Part shown: piece after piece, positions 9,138-17,127 of the stretch
Numbering within the stretch: position 1 is the first letter of the stretch
Layout: every line of letters starts with the position of its first letter
Virus record (IMG/VR): IMGVR_UViG_3300042260_000490
Location: 1 to 50,937 of that record
Direction: 5' to 3' (one strand)
DNA length: 50,937 bases
Source: a virus
Program-made: the position numbers and the translations under genes
Notes under the pieces: generated by a model
The model's database searches: none
The model's input: the letters and a program-made list of their open reading frames with translations, nothing else
What the model was told of the DNA's origin: nothing

Positions 9138-9548
9138 TTATTTACTCATTTTTTGTTTTAGTTCTTCAACTTCATATGTCAATTCATCGACCTTATGTTC
9201 TTGTTCACCAACTACTTCTTTAGCAGTTAATTCTAAATCTTTTAAAAGTTGATTTTTTTCTTCTTCGGTTAAGAACCCACTATCCCCATCGGATTTATTT
9301 TGTGCACCGATGATTCTTTGTGCAATTGCAGCTAGTTTAATTAGGGAATCGTCATTACGAACGGATGTATCAATTAGGTCTTTTAATATAGGACCAATAA
9401 CCGCCATATCTCCTGCATGACGAACGAGTTTTCTCATTTCTGCTATTAATTCAGAAATTCGTTGTTTTTTGTTTTGTTGGTTATCGTAAATGTCTTTAAA
9501 CAAATCACCCAAACTTTTACCGGGAAATAATTGAAATTCGGTACTCAT
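9138..9548 (-). CDS. Small helical virion/baseplate-associated protein
   Basis: 136 aa from the chosen ATG (MSTEFQLFPGKSLG). An upstream in-frame ATG would read through the late promoter element, so it is rejected. FPGKSLGDLFKDIYDNQQNKK and RKLVRHAGDMAVIGPILKDLIDTSV are followed by a Glu/Lys-rich C-terminal coiled coil. Proteins of this kind sit beside the hub gene in many T4-like marine phages, but their job is not known to me. It is the first gene after the terminator/late-promoter pair and heads the baseplate operon. Confidence 0.7.
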   Translation of the reverse strand: MSTEFQLFPGKSLGDLFKDIYDNQQNKKQRISELIAEMRKLVRHAGDMAVIGPILKDLIDTSVRNDDSLIKLAAIAQRIIGAQNKSDGDSGFLTEEEKNQLLKDLELTAKEVVGEQEHKVDELTYEVEELKQKMSK

Positions 9549-9570
9549 ATTTTTATATATTAGTTCAACA

Positions 9571-9580
9571 TATAAATATA
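9571..9580 (-). promoter_or_regulatory. Candidate late promoter element
   Basis: Coding strand reads TATATTTATA, 22 nt before the ATG of the first baseplate-operon gene and 9 nt after the terminator hairpin. The spacing to the ATG is almost the same as at the 208-aa gene. Confidence 0.55.
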
Positions 9581-9589
9581 CGCAATAAA

Positions 9590-9615
9590 AAAACCTCACT
9601 TTTAGATGAGGTTTT
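9590..9615 (-). terminator. Rho-independent terminator
   Basis: Stem AAACCTCA/TGAGGTTT with an 8-nt loop. In the minus direction the hairpin is followed by TTTTTTTATT. It closes the unit ending with the basic micro-protein and lies just before the late promoter of the baseplate operon. Confidence 0.85.
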
Positions 9616-9619
9616 GATA

Positions 9620-9718
9620 TTATGATTTCTTTTTATAGATACCTTTGAGTTGTTGAGATTTTATAGTTGTCTTAGCAATTTTCTTTCTACTTTTTTCTTT
9701 TTTTTGTCTGTTTGTCAT
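9620..9718 (-). CDS. 32-aa strongly basic micro-protein
   Basis: Starts MTNRQKKEKSRKKIAKTT; about half of the residues are Lys or Arg and there is no hydrophobic segment. A strong Shine-Dalgarno sequence, AGGAGGG, lies 6 nt upstream and overlaps the stop of the previous gene. The stop codon directly precedes the terminator. Composition suggests nucleic-acid or ribosome binding, but no function can be assigned. Confidence 0.6.
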   Translation of the reverse strand: MTNRQKKEKSRKKIAKTTIKSQQLKGIYKKKS

Positions 9719-9728
9719 TTCAACCCTC

Positions 9729-10553
9729 CTATACTTTTTTTATTTCTATTTTAATTTTAGGATTATAATCCCTTGGTAAATCTGTTTTAATACCTTTAAA
9801 TTCTGAAATTCTATCTTCAAAATAAGTAATTTCTAATACCTTATCAGTTAAGTTCATTACCGTTTGTGAGGATGTAAACATTTCATCACTTTGTCTTCTC
9901 ATATTCAATTGAGATTCTTTTGGAAAGAATTCTTTTCTCATAGCTTGTGCTATTTCTTTCCAATCTTCAATTTTATCAACTGTCTTTTCTGCTGATATTT
10001 TTCTCATTTTAGATGAAAGATATTTCTCACCATGAGTATAACCAGCATCGGTAAACATATGACCATGATTTGTTCTTACAATTGGAGATTCACTATTGTG
10101 CATTTTAACATCTGGTTTGTGTTTAGATGTTGCTTCTACACTAATCATATGCTGTGGAGATGAAATAAACGTATGTCCTTTTAGAGGTAAATTACTTTTA
10201 CCAGTATAAGTTAAACATGATTTTAATGCTTCTTTCAAACTTTTTTGTGATAAGATATTTCTCATCTTAGCACCATCTGCTCCTGGTTTACCACCACCTT
10301 TTTTTACTAACTTATGTTCTGCTTCATCATGACCTACTAATAATGCAGAATTAACTACACCAATACCATACTCATTTAATCCTTCACTCCAATCGGTAGT
10401 GATATCATGTAGATATGCAACTTCAATCCCATTCATAATAGTATGAACTATTTCCAATGTAGGTTTGTATGCCCTATCTCTGTTTTTAGCAAGAATGAAC
10501 TTATCATTAATTTCTTTTGATACGATAATACATTCGCTGAGTATCTTAGCCAT
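9729..10553 (-). CDS. Ntn-hydrolase-like protein (C45/penicillin-acylase-type fold, tentative)
   Basis: 274 aa. The N-terminus MAKILSECIIVSK is followed by FILAKNRDRAYKP, LHDITTDWSEGLNEYGIGVVNSALLVG and later IVRTNHGHMF. This order (N-terminal Cys, NRDR-like, GLNEYGI, RTNH) resembles cysteine Ntn-hydrolases of the C45/choloylglycine group, where the Cys becomes the N-terminal nucleophile. C8 would need removal of seven residues. In phage context it could be an amidase or a maturation enzyme. The assignment rests on motif resemblance only. Confidence 0.5.
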   Translation of the reverse strand: MAKILSECIIVSKEINDKFILAKNRDRAYKPTLEIVHTIMNGIEVAYLHDITTDWSEGLNEYGIGVVNSALLVGHDEAEHKLVKKGGGKPGADGAKMRNILSQKSLKEALKSCLTYTGKSNLPLKGHTFISSPQHMISVEATSKHKPDVKMHNSESPIVRTNHGHMFTDAGYTHGEKYLSSKMRKISAEKTVDKIEDWKEIAQAMRKEFFPKESQLNMRRQSDEMFTSSQTVMNLTDKVLEITYFEDRISEFKGIKTDLPRDYNPKIKIEIKKV

Positions 10554-10579
10554 TTTGAGTTATTATTGTTTTTTAATTA

Positions 10580-11143
10580 TTATTCTATATCTTTGATTTT
10601 ACCACATTTCAAACACTCTTCTTCACCATCACCATCCAAATCTCCCCAAACATGTTCACATTGTCTATGTGCAAAATACATATCAATTTTACCATCACCA
10701 TCGAAGTCAATACCATCCATAGTTCCATCTCCATCTTCATCGATTTCAATTCCAGTTCTTGGCTCTGATTTCACAACTTTGACTTGGTCGGTAACTACAT
10801 CGGTGACTTGGTCGGTTGATGAAAACGAACCTGATGGTGGTGTATCTCCACTCGTTGAACTCAATGCGATACCATCTTCCTCATCCATTTTCTGAACTAA
10901 CATTTTATCCTTATCAGTATCAGAAAACCAATAATCAATAATCTTACCATAAGAACCAATAAACGCTCCTAACAATAAAAGTAGAAGTTCTTTCCACTCA
11001 CCACCTATTGCCGTATTACTAACGATTGATGCGAATATTCCACCTATAATTAATATAAATCCACCTAAAACCATAGCAGTAATATACCATCTACGTTTCA
11101 TCATTGCATTTAATAAATCCTTAAAACCACTTGGTTGTTCCAT
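10580..11143 (-). CDS. Two-TM membrane protein with three Ca-binding-type loops and a Cys/His zinc motif
   Basis: 187 aa. Two hydrophobic helices at about 20-43 and 51-67 are followed by a Ser/Thr-rich linker and three acidic loops, DEDGDGTMDG, DFDGDGKID and DLDGDGEEE, of dockerin/EF-hand or thrombospondin-3 type. The last is embedded in C162-x-H164 ... C177-x-x-C180, a possible zinc site. The two-helix N-terminus and late expression would fit a holin-like protein, but the calcium-loop tail is not usual for holins. AAAGGAG lies upstream of the start. The gene is preceded by a terminator and late motif. Confidence 0.6.
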   Translation of the reverse strand: MEQPSGFKDLLNAMMKRRWYITAMVLGGFILIIGGIFASIVSNTAIGGEWKELLLLLLGAFIGSYGKIIDYWFSDTDKDKMLVQKMDEEDGIALSSTSGDTPPSGSFSSTDQVTDVVTDQVKVVKSEPRTGIEIDEDGDGTMDGIDFDGDGKIDMYFAHRQCEHVWGDLDGDGEEECLKCGKIKDIE

Positions 11144-11176
11144 TTATGTAATCTCCTTTATTGATTTTTATACTAT

Positions 11177-11186
11177 AATAAATATA
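11177..11186 (-). promoter_or_regulatory. Candidate late promoter element
   Basis: Coding strand reads TATATTTATT, 33 nt before the start of the two-TM calcium-loop protein and 7 nt after a terminator. Confidence 0.45.
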
Positions 11187-11193
11187 CAAAATA

Positions 11194-11221
11194 AAAAACC
11201 CAACATAAAAATGATGGGTTT
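11194..11221 (-). terminator. Rho-independent terminator
   Basis: Stem AAACCCAaCAT/ATGaTGGGTTT with an AAAA loop. The minus-strand product continues as a T-rich tail (GGGTTTTTTAT). It ends the transcript of the 102-aa secreted protein. Confidence 0.85.
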
Positions 11222-11245
11222 AATATAATAAAATGATAATAATAA

Positions 11246-11554
11246 TTAATTTTTGGTATATGCAATAGATGATTCTAATCTATTAACCTTACTTTGTAAT
11301 TGGGCTATCATAATTTCTTGTGTAGTCCATTTACGATTTCCTTTTGGATGAATCCAAATTAATTTTCCCATATCATACTTTGCCTTAGCATAGTTTGATT
11401 TCCAAATTCCGTTTTGAACGAATTTGCTACCATCATAAACCATAGCACCTTTTTGAATACCATCGTTTATTTTAATCGTTTCCCCACGTTCCACATTTTG
11501 TGAAATCCCCATCAAAGAAAATAGGAGAAGGGATAATGTAATAATTTTTCTCAT
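11246..11554 (-). CDS. Secreted phage protein of unknown function
   Basis: 102 aa with a clear Sec signal peptide (MRKIITLSLLLFSLMGISQ), of the kind seen in Flavobacteriia. The mature part has IQKGAMVYDGSKFVQNGIW and a C-terminal helix TTQEIMIAQLQSKVNRLES that may coil. It follows the carbamoyltransferase gene and ends at a terminator. A periplasmic or envelope role in the infected cell is inferred from the signal only. Confidence 0.65.
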   Translation of the reverse strand: MRKIITLSLLLFSLMGISQNVERGETIKINDGIQKGAMVYDGSKFVQNGIWKSNYAKAKYDMGKLIWIHPKGNRKWTTQEIMIAQLQSKVNRLESSIAYTKN

Positions 11555-11583
11555 AATAAAATCCTATTTATTATAAGTATATC

Positions 11584-11638
11584 AATGTTATGAAATGGTT
11601 AAGAAACAAATGTTAAATGTTATCTAAATGTTATGAAA
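11584..11638. repeat. Two copies of a 12-bp direct repeat in the carbamoyltransferase/secreted-protein gap
   Basis: AATGTTATGAAA occurs at the start and end of this interval (centre distance 43 bp), with related AAATGTTAAATGTTA sequence between. It lies in the roughly 90-bp gap upstream of the secreted-protein gene and could be a regulatory site or simple low-complexity duplication. Confidence 0.45.
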
Positions 11639-11643
11639 CGGTA

Positions 11644-13362
11644 TTATAGTATCTTTTTTCTTACAATATAATTCTGTAAAACTAAAGTATCCATTTCACA
11701 ATTAAGAAAAGTTTGGATTGCAGTTTTTGGGTCCATCACCATAGTTTGGTCTTTCAAATTAAATGATGTGTTTAATACAATTGGATATCCATTATCTATT
11801 TGTAATTGACAAAGAAGTTTATACATTCTCGTATGTTGTCTATTATTTAAAGTTTGGATTCTAGCAGAACCATCTATGTGTGTGATGGCCGGTAAATTAT
11901 TACGATGTTCTGATTTTACTCTTACAACCTGATTCATAAATGGAACTAACAATTTATAATCAAAATATTTTAATCTATCTTCTTCCTTTACAATCGGTGC
12001 AAATGGTCTAAATCCTTCTCTTTTTTTAATAACCTTATTTACCCTTGCTTTCATTTGAGGGTCTCTTGGGTTTGCAAGTATCGAACGATTACCTAATGCT
12101 CGAGCACCAAATTCCATTTTACCTTCGAACCAACCAATCACATTTCCATCAGTAATTTCTTTAGAAACGATTGGAATTAATTCTGAATAATTTTTATACT
12201 CATACCAAACATCGGCATCGAATTCATCTAATGTAGTTTTTATTTCATCATTTGAATATGAAGGACCTAAATATGGGGTTGTATTATCAACTCTTACTGA
12301 ATTTGAATTGTTATTGTAATAATGATATAATGCACATCCTATTGCAGAACCACCATCGGATGGTGCAGGTGGAATCCATAAATTTTTAAATGGAGTCATT
12401 TCGGTAATTTTACCATTGGCAGTTCCATTATACGCACACCCCCCACTCAAACATAAATAATTAGCAGGTCTAATTGCAGCCATTCTATTTAGTAATTTGA
12501 AAAAATATTCTTCATATACTTTTTGTAGTGTTGCAGCTAAATCCATATGATGATTTTGTAATTCTTCATCTGGTAATCTATTTGGGAATCCAAATAATTC
12601 ACCCAATTTTTCATTAAACATCATATCGGTTGACCATTCATAATCAAAGAAATCCATATTCAATTCAAATCCACCATCATCCGTTGATGAAATAATATCT
12701 TCAAATTTATCTAAATATGTTTTTGGATTACCATATGGTGCTAAACCCATTACTTTATACTCGCCTTCATTTGGTTTGAAACCTAAGAAAGCAGTAAAAG
12801 CTGAATATAACATACCCAACGAATGTGGGTATTCGATTGTTTGTAATTTAGTTATTTTATTAGAATCACCATACGCAAGAACTGCAGTTTCCCATTCACC
12901 TACACCATCTACCGAAACAATTGCAGTGCGTTCGTAGGGTGATGTGTAATATGAATATGCTAAGTGAGATAAGTGGTGTTCTACATATGATATTTCAATT
13001 TCGTTTCCAAAGATTGATTTTATAGTAGTTTCTAATTCATCATACGCTTTTTTGTTTTTACTTATGATTGATGCACTATTTAATAATTTAAAGAATCCAC
13101 CTTTTTTTACGGATTTTTCAATTCGATTTATTTTAAGTTTAGGATTTTCATAAAATGAAACAACATTAATATCTGATGGAGTTAAGTGGTTTGATTCCAA
13201 TAACCATTCAATTGATTTAAATGGAAATGATGCATCATGTTTCACACCGGTAAAACTTTCTTCTAACGATGCCCCTATAACTTTACCATCTTTAATTAAT
13301 GCTGCTGCGGAGTCGTGAAATCCACATGAAATTCCTAAAATGTAATTACTAATCTTCATCAT
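11644..13362 (-). CDS. Carbamoyltransferase, NodU/CmcH/TobZ family
   Basis: 572 aa, the normal length for the family. The N-terminal kinase-like fold carries ISCGFHDSAAALIKDG, EHHLSHLAYSYY with the metal-binding HHxxH (from H129), and VSVDGVGEWETAVL. GEYKVMGLAPYG and the C-terminal YrdC-like domain with FEGKMEFGARALGNRSILA and FRPFAPIVKEE complete the pattern. These enzymes use carbamoyl phosphate and ATP to carbamoylate a hydroxyl on a sugar or natural product. In a phage the substrate may be a modified nucleotide or a surface glycan. The start overlaps the sigma-factor gene by 14 nt. Confidence 0.92.
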   Translation of the reverse strand: MMKISNYILGISCGFHDSAAALIKDGKVIGASLEESFTGVKHDASFPFKSIEWLLESNHLTPSDINVVSFYENPKLKINRIEKSVKKGGFFKLLNSASIISKNKKAYDELETTIKSIFGNEIEISYVEHHLSHLAYSYYTSPYERTAIVSVDGVGEWETAVLAYGDSNKITKLQTIEYPHSLGMLYSAFTAFLGFKPNEGEYKVMGLAPYGNPKTYLDKFEDIISSTDDGGFELNMDFFDYEWSTDMMFNEKLGELFGFPNRLPDEELQNHHMDLAATLQKVYEEYFFKLLNRMAAIRPANYLCLSGGCAYNGTANGKITEMTPFKNLWIPPAPSDGGSAIGCALYHYYNNNSNSVRVDNTTPYLGPSYSNDEIKTTLDEFDADVWYEYKNYSELIPIVSKEITDGNVIGWFEGKMEFGARALGNRSILANPRDPQMKARVNKVIKKREGFRPFAPIVKEEDRLKYFDYKLLVPFMNQVVRVKSEHRNNLPAITHIDGSARIQTLNNRQHTRMYKLLCQLQIDNGYPIVLNTSFNLKDQTMVMDPKTAIQTFLNCEMDTLVLQNYIVRKKIL

Positions 13363-14113
13363 CGAAAATATCCTCTTCTAAATTGATTTTTGAGGTATCT
13401 ACCCAAAATGGTTCATCTCTAACTGAAAAATCACCATTATCTAAATACTCATTTAACATCTTTTTTTGATGTTGTTTCATTATATTGACAACCTTTGTAA
13501 TGTAATGAGTCTTACAATCTGTCATCTCTCTAATAAGTAGATATAAATGTTTTTTGTTAAAATTTTCAATAAAATCACTTCTACGGAATAATTCTAAAAC
13601 TGCATCTCCAATTTGAATATCTCTTTTCTTATTAAAGACAGTTGCTAAATGTTTATCCCAATACTCTAACATTATATCTTTAAATTCTCTGAACTCTGAT
13701 GCTTCTTCTACCTCATAGAAATCATTTTCAGGGTTCCAACTCTCAGGCATTTCTGAAATAAGAGCATTCTGTTTCCAACGTTTGTAGTTTCCGTTGTTTT
13801 TTAAGATAAGATGGTTTTTTGCAATAATAGTAAAATAAGAAAATGCTCTACCCTTACCTTCTTTATACATATGTATCTTTTCTACCATAGTAGAAACTAC
13901 TTCCATCTGAATATCTTTTTTAGATACATCAAAATAAGAAAATTTAAATGTATTTAAAACGTTTTCTGCTAATTTTTCAAAGGGATATTTAATTCTCTCT
14001 TCGTAAATTTTACTACGTTTAACCGAGTCTTTACATTTGTTGTATTCAACTATAGCTTCTTGAGCAGGAGTACCAAAATATATTTTGGATTTTGGTTTTC
14101 TGGTTTTTGCCAT
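13349..14113 (-). CDS. Late-transcription sigma factor, T4 gp55-like
   Basis: 254 aa. It has the region-2 signature of phage late sigma factors: KIHMYKEGKGRAFSYFTIIAKNHLILKNNGNYKRWKQ, where the aromatic/basic cluster contacts the promoter. The C-terminal end is acidic (EEDIFDDED), as expected for a sliding-clamp or core-polymerase contact region. There is no region 4, consistent with short late promoters without a -35 box. It should direct host RNA polymerase to the late motifs found in this window. Confidence 0.82.
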   Translation of the reverse strand: MAKTRKPKSKIYFGTPAQEAIVEYNKCKDSVKRSKIYEERIKYPFEKLAENVLNTFKFSYFDVSKKDIQMEVVSTMVEKIHMYKEGKGRAFSYFTIIAKNHLILKNNGNYKRWKQNALISEMPESWNPENDFYEVEEASEFREFKDIMLEYWDKHLATVFNKKRDIQIGDAVLELFRRSDFIENFNKKHLYLLIREMTDCKTHYITKVVNIMKQHQKKMLNEYLDNGDFSVRDEPFWVDTSKINLEEDIFDDED

Positions 14114-14114
14114 A

Positions 14115-14378
14115 TTAAATTGTTTCGTTTAATTTTTCAATAATATCTTTCAATTCTGAAAATACTACACCAACTTCATCATCAGATTCGAACGAACCAC
14201 GTAAATCTAAATCTTGCATTGTTTGATATGCAGTTTCTACTTTAGTTTGGACATCCAATACCGTTTCTAATAAAGTATCTTCTAGTTCTTCGTTTTGTAA
14301 TATGATATTACGTGTGCCGATTATTAATATAATGTTAAAAATAACTGATACGCCTAAGATAATTTCAATTATACCCAT
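14115..14378 (-). CDS. Small single-TM protein with acidic coiled tail
   Basis: 87 aa. One hydrophobic helix (about 2-22, MGIIEIILGVSVIFNIILII) is followed by a Glu/Asp/Leu-rich helical segment (ELEDTLLETVLDVQTKVETAYQTM). It lies 1 nt upstream of the sigma-factor gene and 3 nt downstream of the next one. The family is not recognised; it is probably anchored in the inner membrane. Confidence 0.6.
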   Translation of the reverse strand: MGIIEIILGVSVIFNIILIIGTRNIILQNEELEDTLLETVLDVQTKVETAYQTMQDLDLRGSFESDDEVGVVFSELKDIIEKLNETI

Positions 14379-14381
14379 ATA

Positions 14382-14753
14382 CTATTCTTTAAATTTAATA
14401 TTTGATATGATGTTTTCAAGTAACTCAACTTCGTTTTGAAAAATCGTTTGTTCAAATTCGTTTCTATCTGCTTCGATGAAAGTATCTATCATAGCAATTA
14501 ACTTTTTTTGATATTCCGAATTAATTGTATTTGTAAGTGTAAATTTGTGATTAGTAATACTAACACTAAAATCTTCAACTTTAGCCCAATAGGATAATCT
14601 CTTATTTATCATAAAATATCTACCGGTTAATGGTGCGATTTTCAAATCCGTATCGGATTGCTCACATAACATTTGAATAACTTCATAAGTTAATGTCTCC
14701 TTTTCATTCATTTGATATGGAGGGAAAATTTTTGATTTTAAGTAGTTTATCAT
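14382..14753 (-). CDS. Hypothetical protein, first gene of an early operon
   Basis: 123 aa, mixed alpha/beta, with MNEKETLTYEVIQMLCEQSDTDLKIAPLTGRYF and a C-terminal helix rich in Glu/Asn/Ile. No motif is recognised. It is the first gene after a host-type promoter and is followed closely by the TM protein, gp55-like sigma and carbamoyltransferase genes, so it heads that operon. Confidence 0.6.
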   Translation of the reverse strand: MINYLKSKIFPPYQMNEKETLTYEVIQMLCEQSDTDLKIAPLTGRYFMINKRLSYWAKVEDFSVSITNHKFTLTNTINSEYQKKLIAMIDTFIEADRNEFEQTIFQNEVELLENIISNIKFKE

Positions 14754-14776
14754 TTCTTTTAATTTTTAGTTATATA

Positions 14777-14808
14777 CAAATATACGAATAATATTTGAAT
14801 TTACCAAA
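14777..14808 (-). promoter_or_regulatory. Bacteroidota-type promoter
   Basis: Coding strand has TTTG (-33 type), exactly 20 nt, then TATATTTG (-7 type), a full match to the TTTG/TAnnTTTG consensus. It drives the operon that contains the late sigma factor. Confidence 0.8.
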
Positions 14809-14824
14809 TAATTTATGATTTATT

Positions 14825-15067
14825 TTATGCTTCACCAACTTGACCATTGTATTGAAACCCTGCATTTTCTGGTATTTCCTCATCATTTTTAAATGATTTT
14901 ATTTCAGATTCCATTAAATCAAGATTTTCTCTAACTCTAGCATCCAAATCATCTTCGGAAGTCAAATTATTTTCGATTAAAATATCGATAAGGGATTGTA
15001 TAATTATATTTTGAGTTAATAATCTATCGTTTAGATTTTTAATCAATTTTTTTGTTGTTAATTTCAT
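14825..15067 (-). CDS. Hypothetical protein
   Basis: 80 aa, helical and charged: MKLTTKKLIKNLNDRLLTQ, then a Leu/Asp/Glu-rich middle (ENNLTSEDDLDARVRENLDL). Its first 29 nt overlap the end of the gene upstream. No family is recognised. Confidence 0.55.
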   Translation of the reverse strand: MKLTTKKLIKNLNDRLLTQNIIIQSLIDILIENNLTSEDDLDARVRENLDLMESEIKSFKNDEEIPENAGFQYNGQVGEA

Positions 15068-15293
15068 TTAGTAGTTGTCTTAACCCATCCTTAGATTCAT
15101 CACCATATACAAGATTACCAAATCCTTTATCAATAGTTTCTTGTTGATATCCTAATGATGATGCCAACCGAACACACATTATTTTAAATTCATGTATATC
15201 CATATCATCGGGGACAGTAAATTCAATTTCTGATGCTTCTCTCAATCCATCGATATATTCGGAATCGGTGTATTTAAATATTAATTTTGCCAT
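15039..15293 (-). CDS. Conserved phage hypothetical protein
   Basis: 84 aa. It starts MAKLIFKYTDSEY and contains VPDDMDIHEFKIMCVRLASSLGYQQETIDKGFG, a segment that recurs in many myovirus hypotheticals. It is small, soluble and acidic. It sits in the same run as peptide deformylase. Confidence 0.6.
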   Translation of the reverse strand: MAKLIFKYTDSEYIDGLREASEIEFTVPDDMDIHEFKIMCVRLASSLGYQQETIDKGFGNLVYGDESKDGLRQLLNEINNKKID

Positions 15294-15302
15294 AAGTGTT
15301 TT

Positions 15303-15989
15303 TTATAAGATTTCAACTGATGAACCCAATTGTAATGCTTTTTTGTATTTAATAAATTCAGTGCTACCATCTGGTAATTTAACCATCACCATTTCGTTTC
15401 TACCATACGTTTTGTTTTTAACAATGGTTGTGGTATAACGTCTTTTAGTATCAGTAATTAACGTGCCATTTAAGTGGTCAATTTCATGTTGTGCACAAAC
15501 ACATTCTAATAATCCCAAATCACCAAAGAATTCATTGGAATCTTTCCACTCTCTTCCTTCAACATAATCCGGTGAAAATACTACCGTTCCTAAATTATCA
15601 CATTCAAGTGTAAATGATTTATGACGGACAGTTTTTACTGGTTTAGTCATTGATTTTGGAATAGATAAACATTGCTCAACATATGCAACGGTATCTCTAG
15701 AAACTTCGGTTATTACTGGGTTAATCAATACCAATGGTTCTTTTACATTGATAATACATGCACGAACATCTAATCCAAGTTGGTTTGCTGATAATCCAAT
15801 TCCACCATACAACTCTAATCCTCTTTTTAACTTTGCAGTAATATCATCAATATCTTCTTGAGACATTGATTTTGGTTCTACCACCGATTTTAATTTAGAT
15901 GGGTCTTTTACTAATTTTGGGAAATTTTTTAAATCATTGATAAGTTTATCAATTTTTTCTTCTGTTATTTCAATTGCTACGTCTGTCAT
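15303..15989 (-). CDS. def: Peptide deformylase
   Basis: 228 aa. All three catalytic motifs are present: GIGLSANQLG (63-72), EQCLS (metal ligand C107) and QHEIDH (H168, H172, catalytic E169). It removes the formyl group from nascent polypeptides. Motif 1 has Ser for the common Ala and motif 2 has Gln for Gly, as in other viral forms. It is longer than minimal phage deformylases, with about 50 extra N-terminal and 30 extra C-terminal residues. It may keep N-terminal processing going when viral proteins are made in bulk. Confidence 0.93.
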   Translation of the reverse strand: MTDVAIEITEEKIDKLINDLKNFPKLVKDPSKLKSVVEPKSMSQEDIDDITAKLKRGLELYGGIGLSANQLGLDVRACIINVKEPLVLINPVITEVSRDTVAYVEQCLSIPKSMTKPVKTVRHKSFTLECDNLGTVVFSPDYVEGREWKDSNEFFGDLGLLECVCAQHEIDHLNGTLITDTKRRYTTTIVKNKTYGRNEMVMVKLPDGSTEFIKYKKALQLGSSVEIL

Positions 15990-16011
15990 TTTATATTTGT
16001 TTTATTTATTT

Positions 16012-16482
16012 TTATTCTGCGATATTTAAGTATTTTTCTAATAACCAAGATGATGATTGAATTTTATTTCCTAAGCCCCATACTGAATCAATTCCGTAGG
16101 TATGACACACATCATTTTCAGGAGTAGTAGTTTCAGTTCTATCACCCCCATTACCAAACGCCATTACATCCTTTGGTAAATCACCATTTTCTTTAATGTA
16201 TTTTAATCTTGCATGATCAATAAAATCAATTGCAGTATCATCGTTATGAATTTTAGGATTCATCACATAGACATATGAAACTCCTTTAATATTTTCCATA
16301 ATGAATTTACGTTCGGATTGATCCATAAAGGATTTACCCTTCTTACGTTTTAACCAACTATCGTTATTTAACCCAACCCAAACTTCATCTGCTAATTCAT
16401 TTGCTCGTTGGATACATTCGATATGTCCTTTGTGTATCGGGTCAAACCCACCACTTAATAAAATAACTTTGTATTTTTTCAT
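16012..16482 (-). CDS. Cytidylyltransferase/adenylyltransferase-like nucleotidyltransferase
   Basis: 156 aa, a compact nucleotidyltransferase fold: GGFDPIHKGH (11-20) is the HxGH motif, EVWVGLNNDSWLKRKKGKSF the following strand and loop, and IQSSSWLLEKYL stands where the family has the ISSTxLR motif. It is close to RfaE/HldE C-terminal and glycerol-3-phosphate cytidylyltransferases, which activate a sugar or polyol phosphate. It lies between a deformylase and a 2OG oxygenase. The substrate is unknown; activation of a sugar for the nearby transferases is possible. Confidence 0.82.
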   Translation of the reverse strand: MKKYKVILLSGGFDPIHKGHIECIQRANELADEVWVGLNNDSWLKRKKGKSFMDQSERKFIMENIKGVSYVYVMNPKIHNDDTAIDFIDHARLKYIKENGDLPKDVMAFGNGGDRTETTTPENDVCHTYGIDSVWGLGNKIQSSSWLLEKYLNIAE

Positions 16483-16493
16483 ATATTATAGTA

Positions 16494-17090
16494 TTATAGT
16501 TTTTTATGTATAAATGCACAAATTGCATATCTCTCACCATCTATTACTTTGGTAACCTCATGATTAACTGAATTTTGAGTATAATCAATCAGAACCACTC
16601 TACCATATTCTGGTACAATTTTAGTTTCATTTTTTAAAATTAAATTACCACCATTTGATTCATCGTAATTTTTATTTAAATAAATTAAAATACCAAGTAT
16701 TCTATCTCGATCTTTACCATCCTCATGAGGTATGATAAAACACCCGTCGTTGTATAGTGTTAAGATGTTTAAAAAATTAACATTAGTATATTCGTAAAAT
16801 TTGTAAAAAATACTTTTTAATAATAAATTAGTTTCAGTTGAAGTATCATGTGCTGCAAACCAAATTTGTGCTAGATTATCAGTTTTAACTAACTCTTTTT
16901 TAATTTCGTTTAATTTTTCTAATGTAGATGAGTTAAGTGGATAATCATTTGCAACATTACCATATGAAACTACTAATTTGTTAAAATCGGTATTTGGTAA
17001 ATTTGAATATATAGTTGAAAGTAAATTTAACTCATATTCACTTGTTATATCAAATGAAACATATCCATTCTCTAAAAGTTCTTTTTTCAT
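16494..17090 (-). CDS. 2-oxoglutarate/Fe(II) oxygenase (prolyl-hydroxylase-like)
   Basis: 198 aa. The double-stranded beta-helix ligands are visible: H122-x-D124 in IIPHEDGKDRDR, H177 in SVNHEV and R187 for 2-oxoglutarate in GERYAICAF. GGNLILKN matches the core strand of the P4H-like group. It hydroxylates an unknown peptide or small-molecule substrate. The ATG lies within a few nucleotides of the expected transcription start, so the mRNA may be leaderless. Confidence 0.82.
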   Translation of the reverse strand: MKKELLENGYVSFDITSEYELNLLSTIYSNLPNTDFNKLVVSYGNVANDYPLNSSTLEKLNEIKKELVKTDNLAQIWFAAHDTSTETNLLLKSIFYKFYEYTNVNFLNILTLYNDGCFIIPHEDGKDRDRILGILIYLNKNYDESNGGNLILKNETKIVPEYGRVVLIDYTQNSVNHEVTKVIDGERYAICAFIHKKL

Positions 17091-17094
17091 AATG

Positions 17095-17126
17095 TAAAGA
17101 TACGAAAATTAATTTATAATTCCAAA
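17095..17126 (-). promoter_or_regulatory. Bacteroidota-type promoter
   Basis: TTTG, 20 nt, TATCTTTA on the coding strand. The -7 box ends only 4 nt before the ATG of the 2OG oxygenase, implying a leaderless or very short-leader transcript. Confidence 0.65.
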
Positions 17127-17127
17127 T

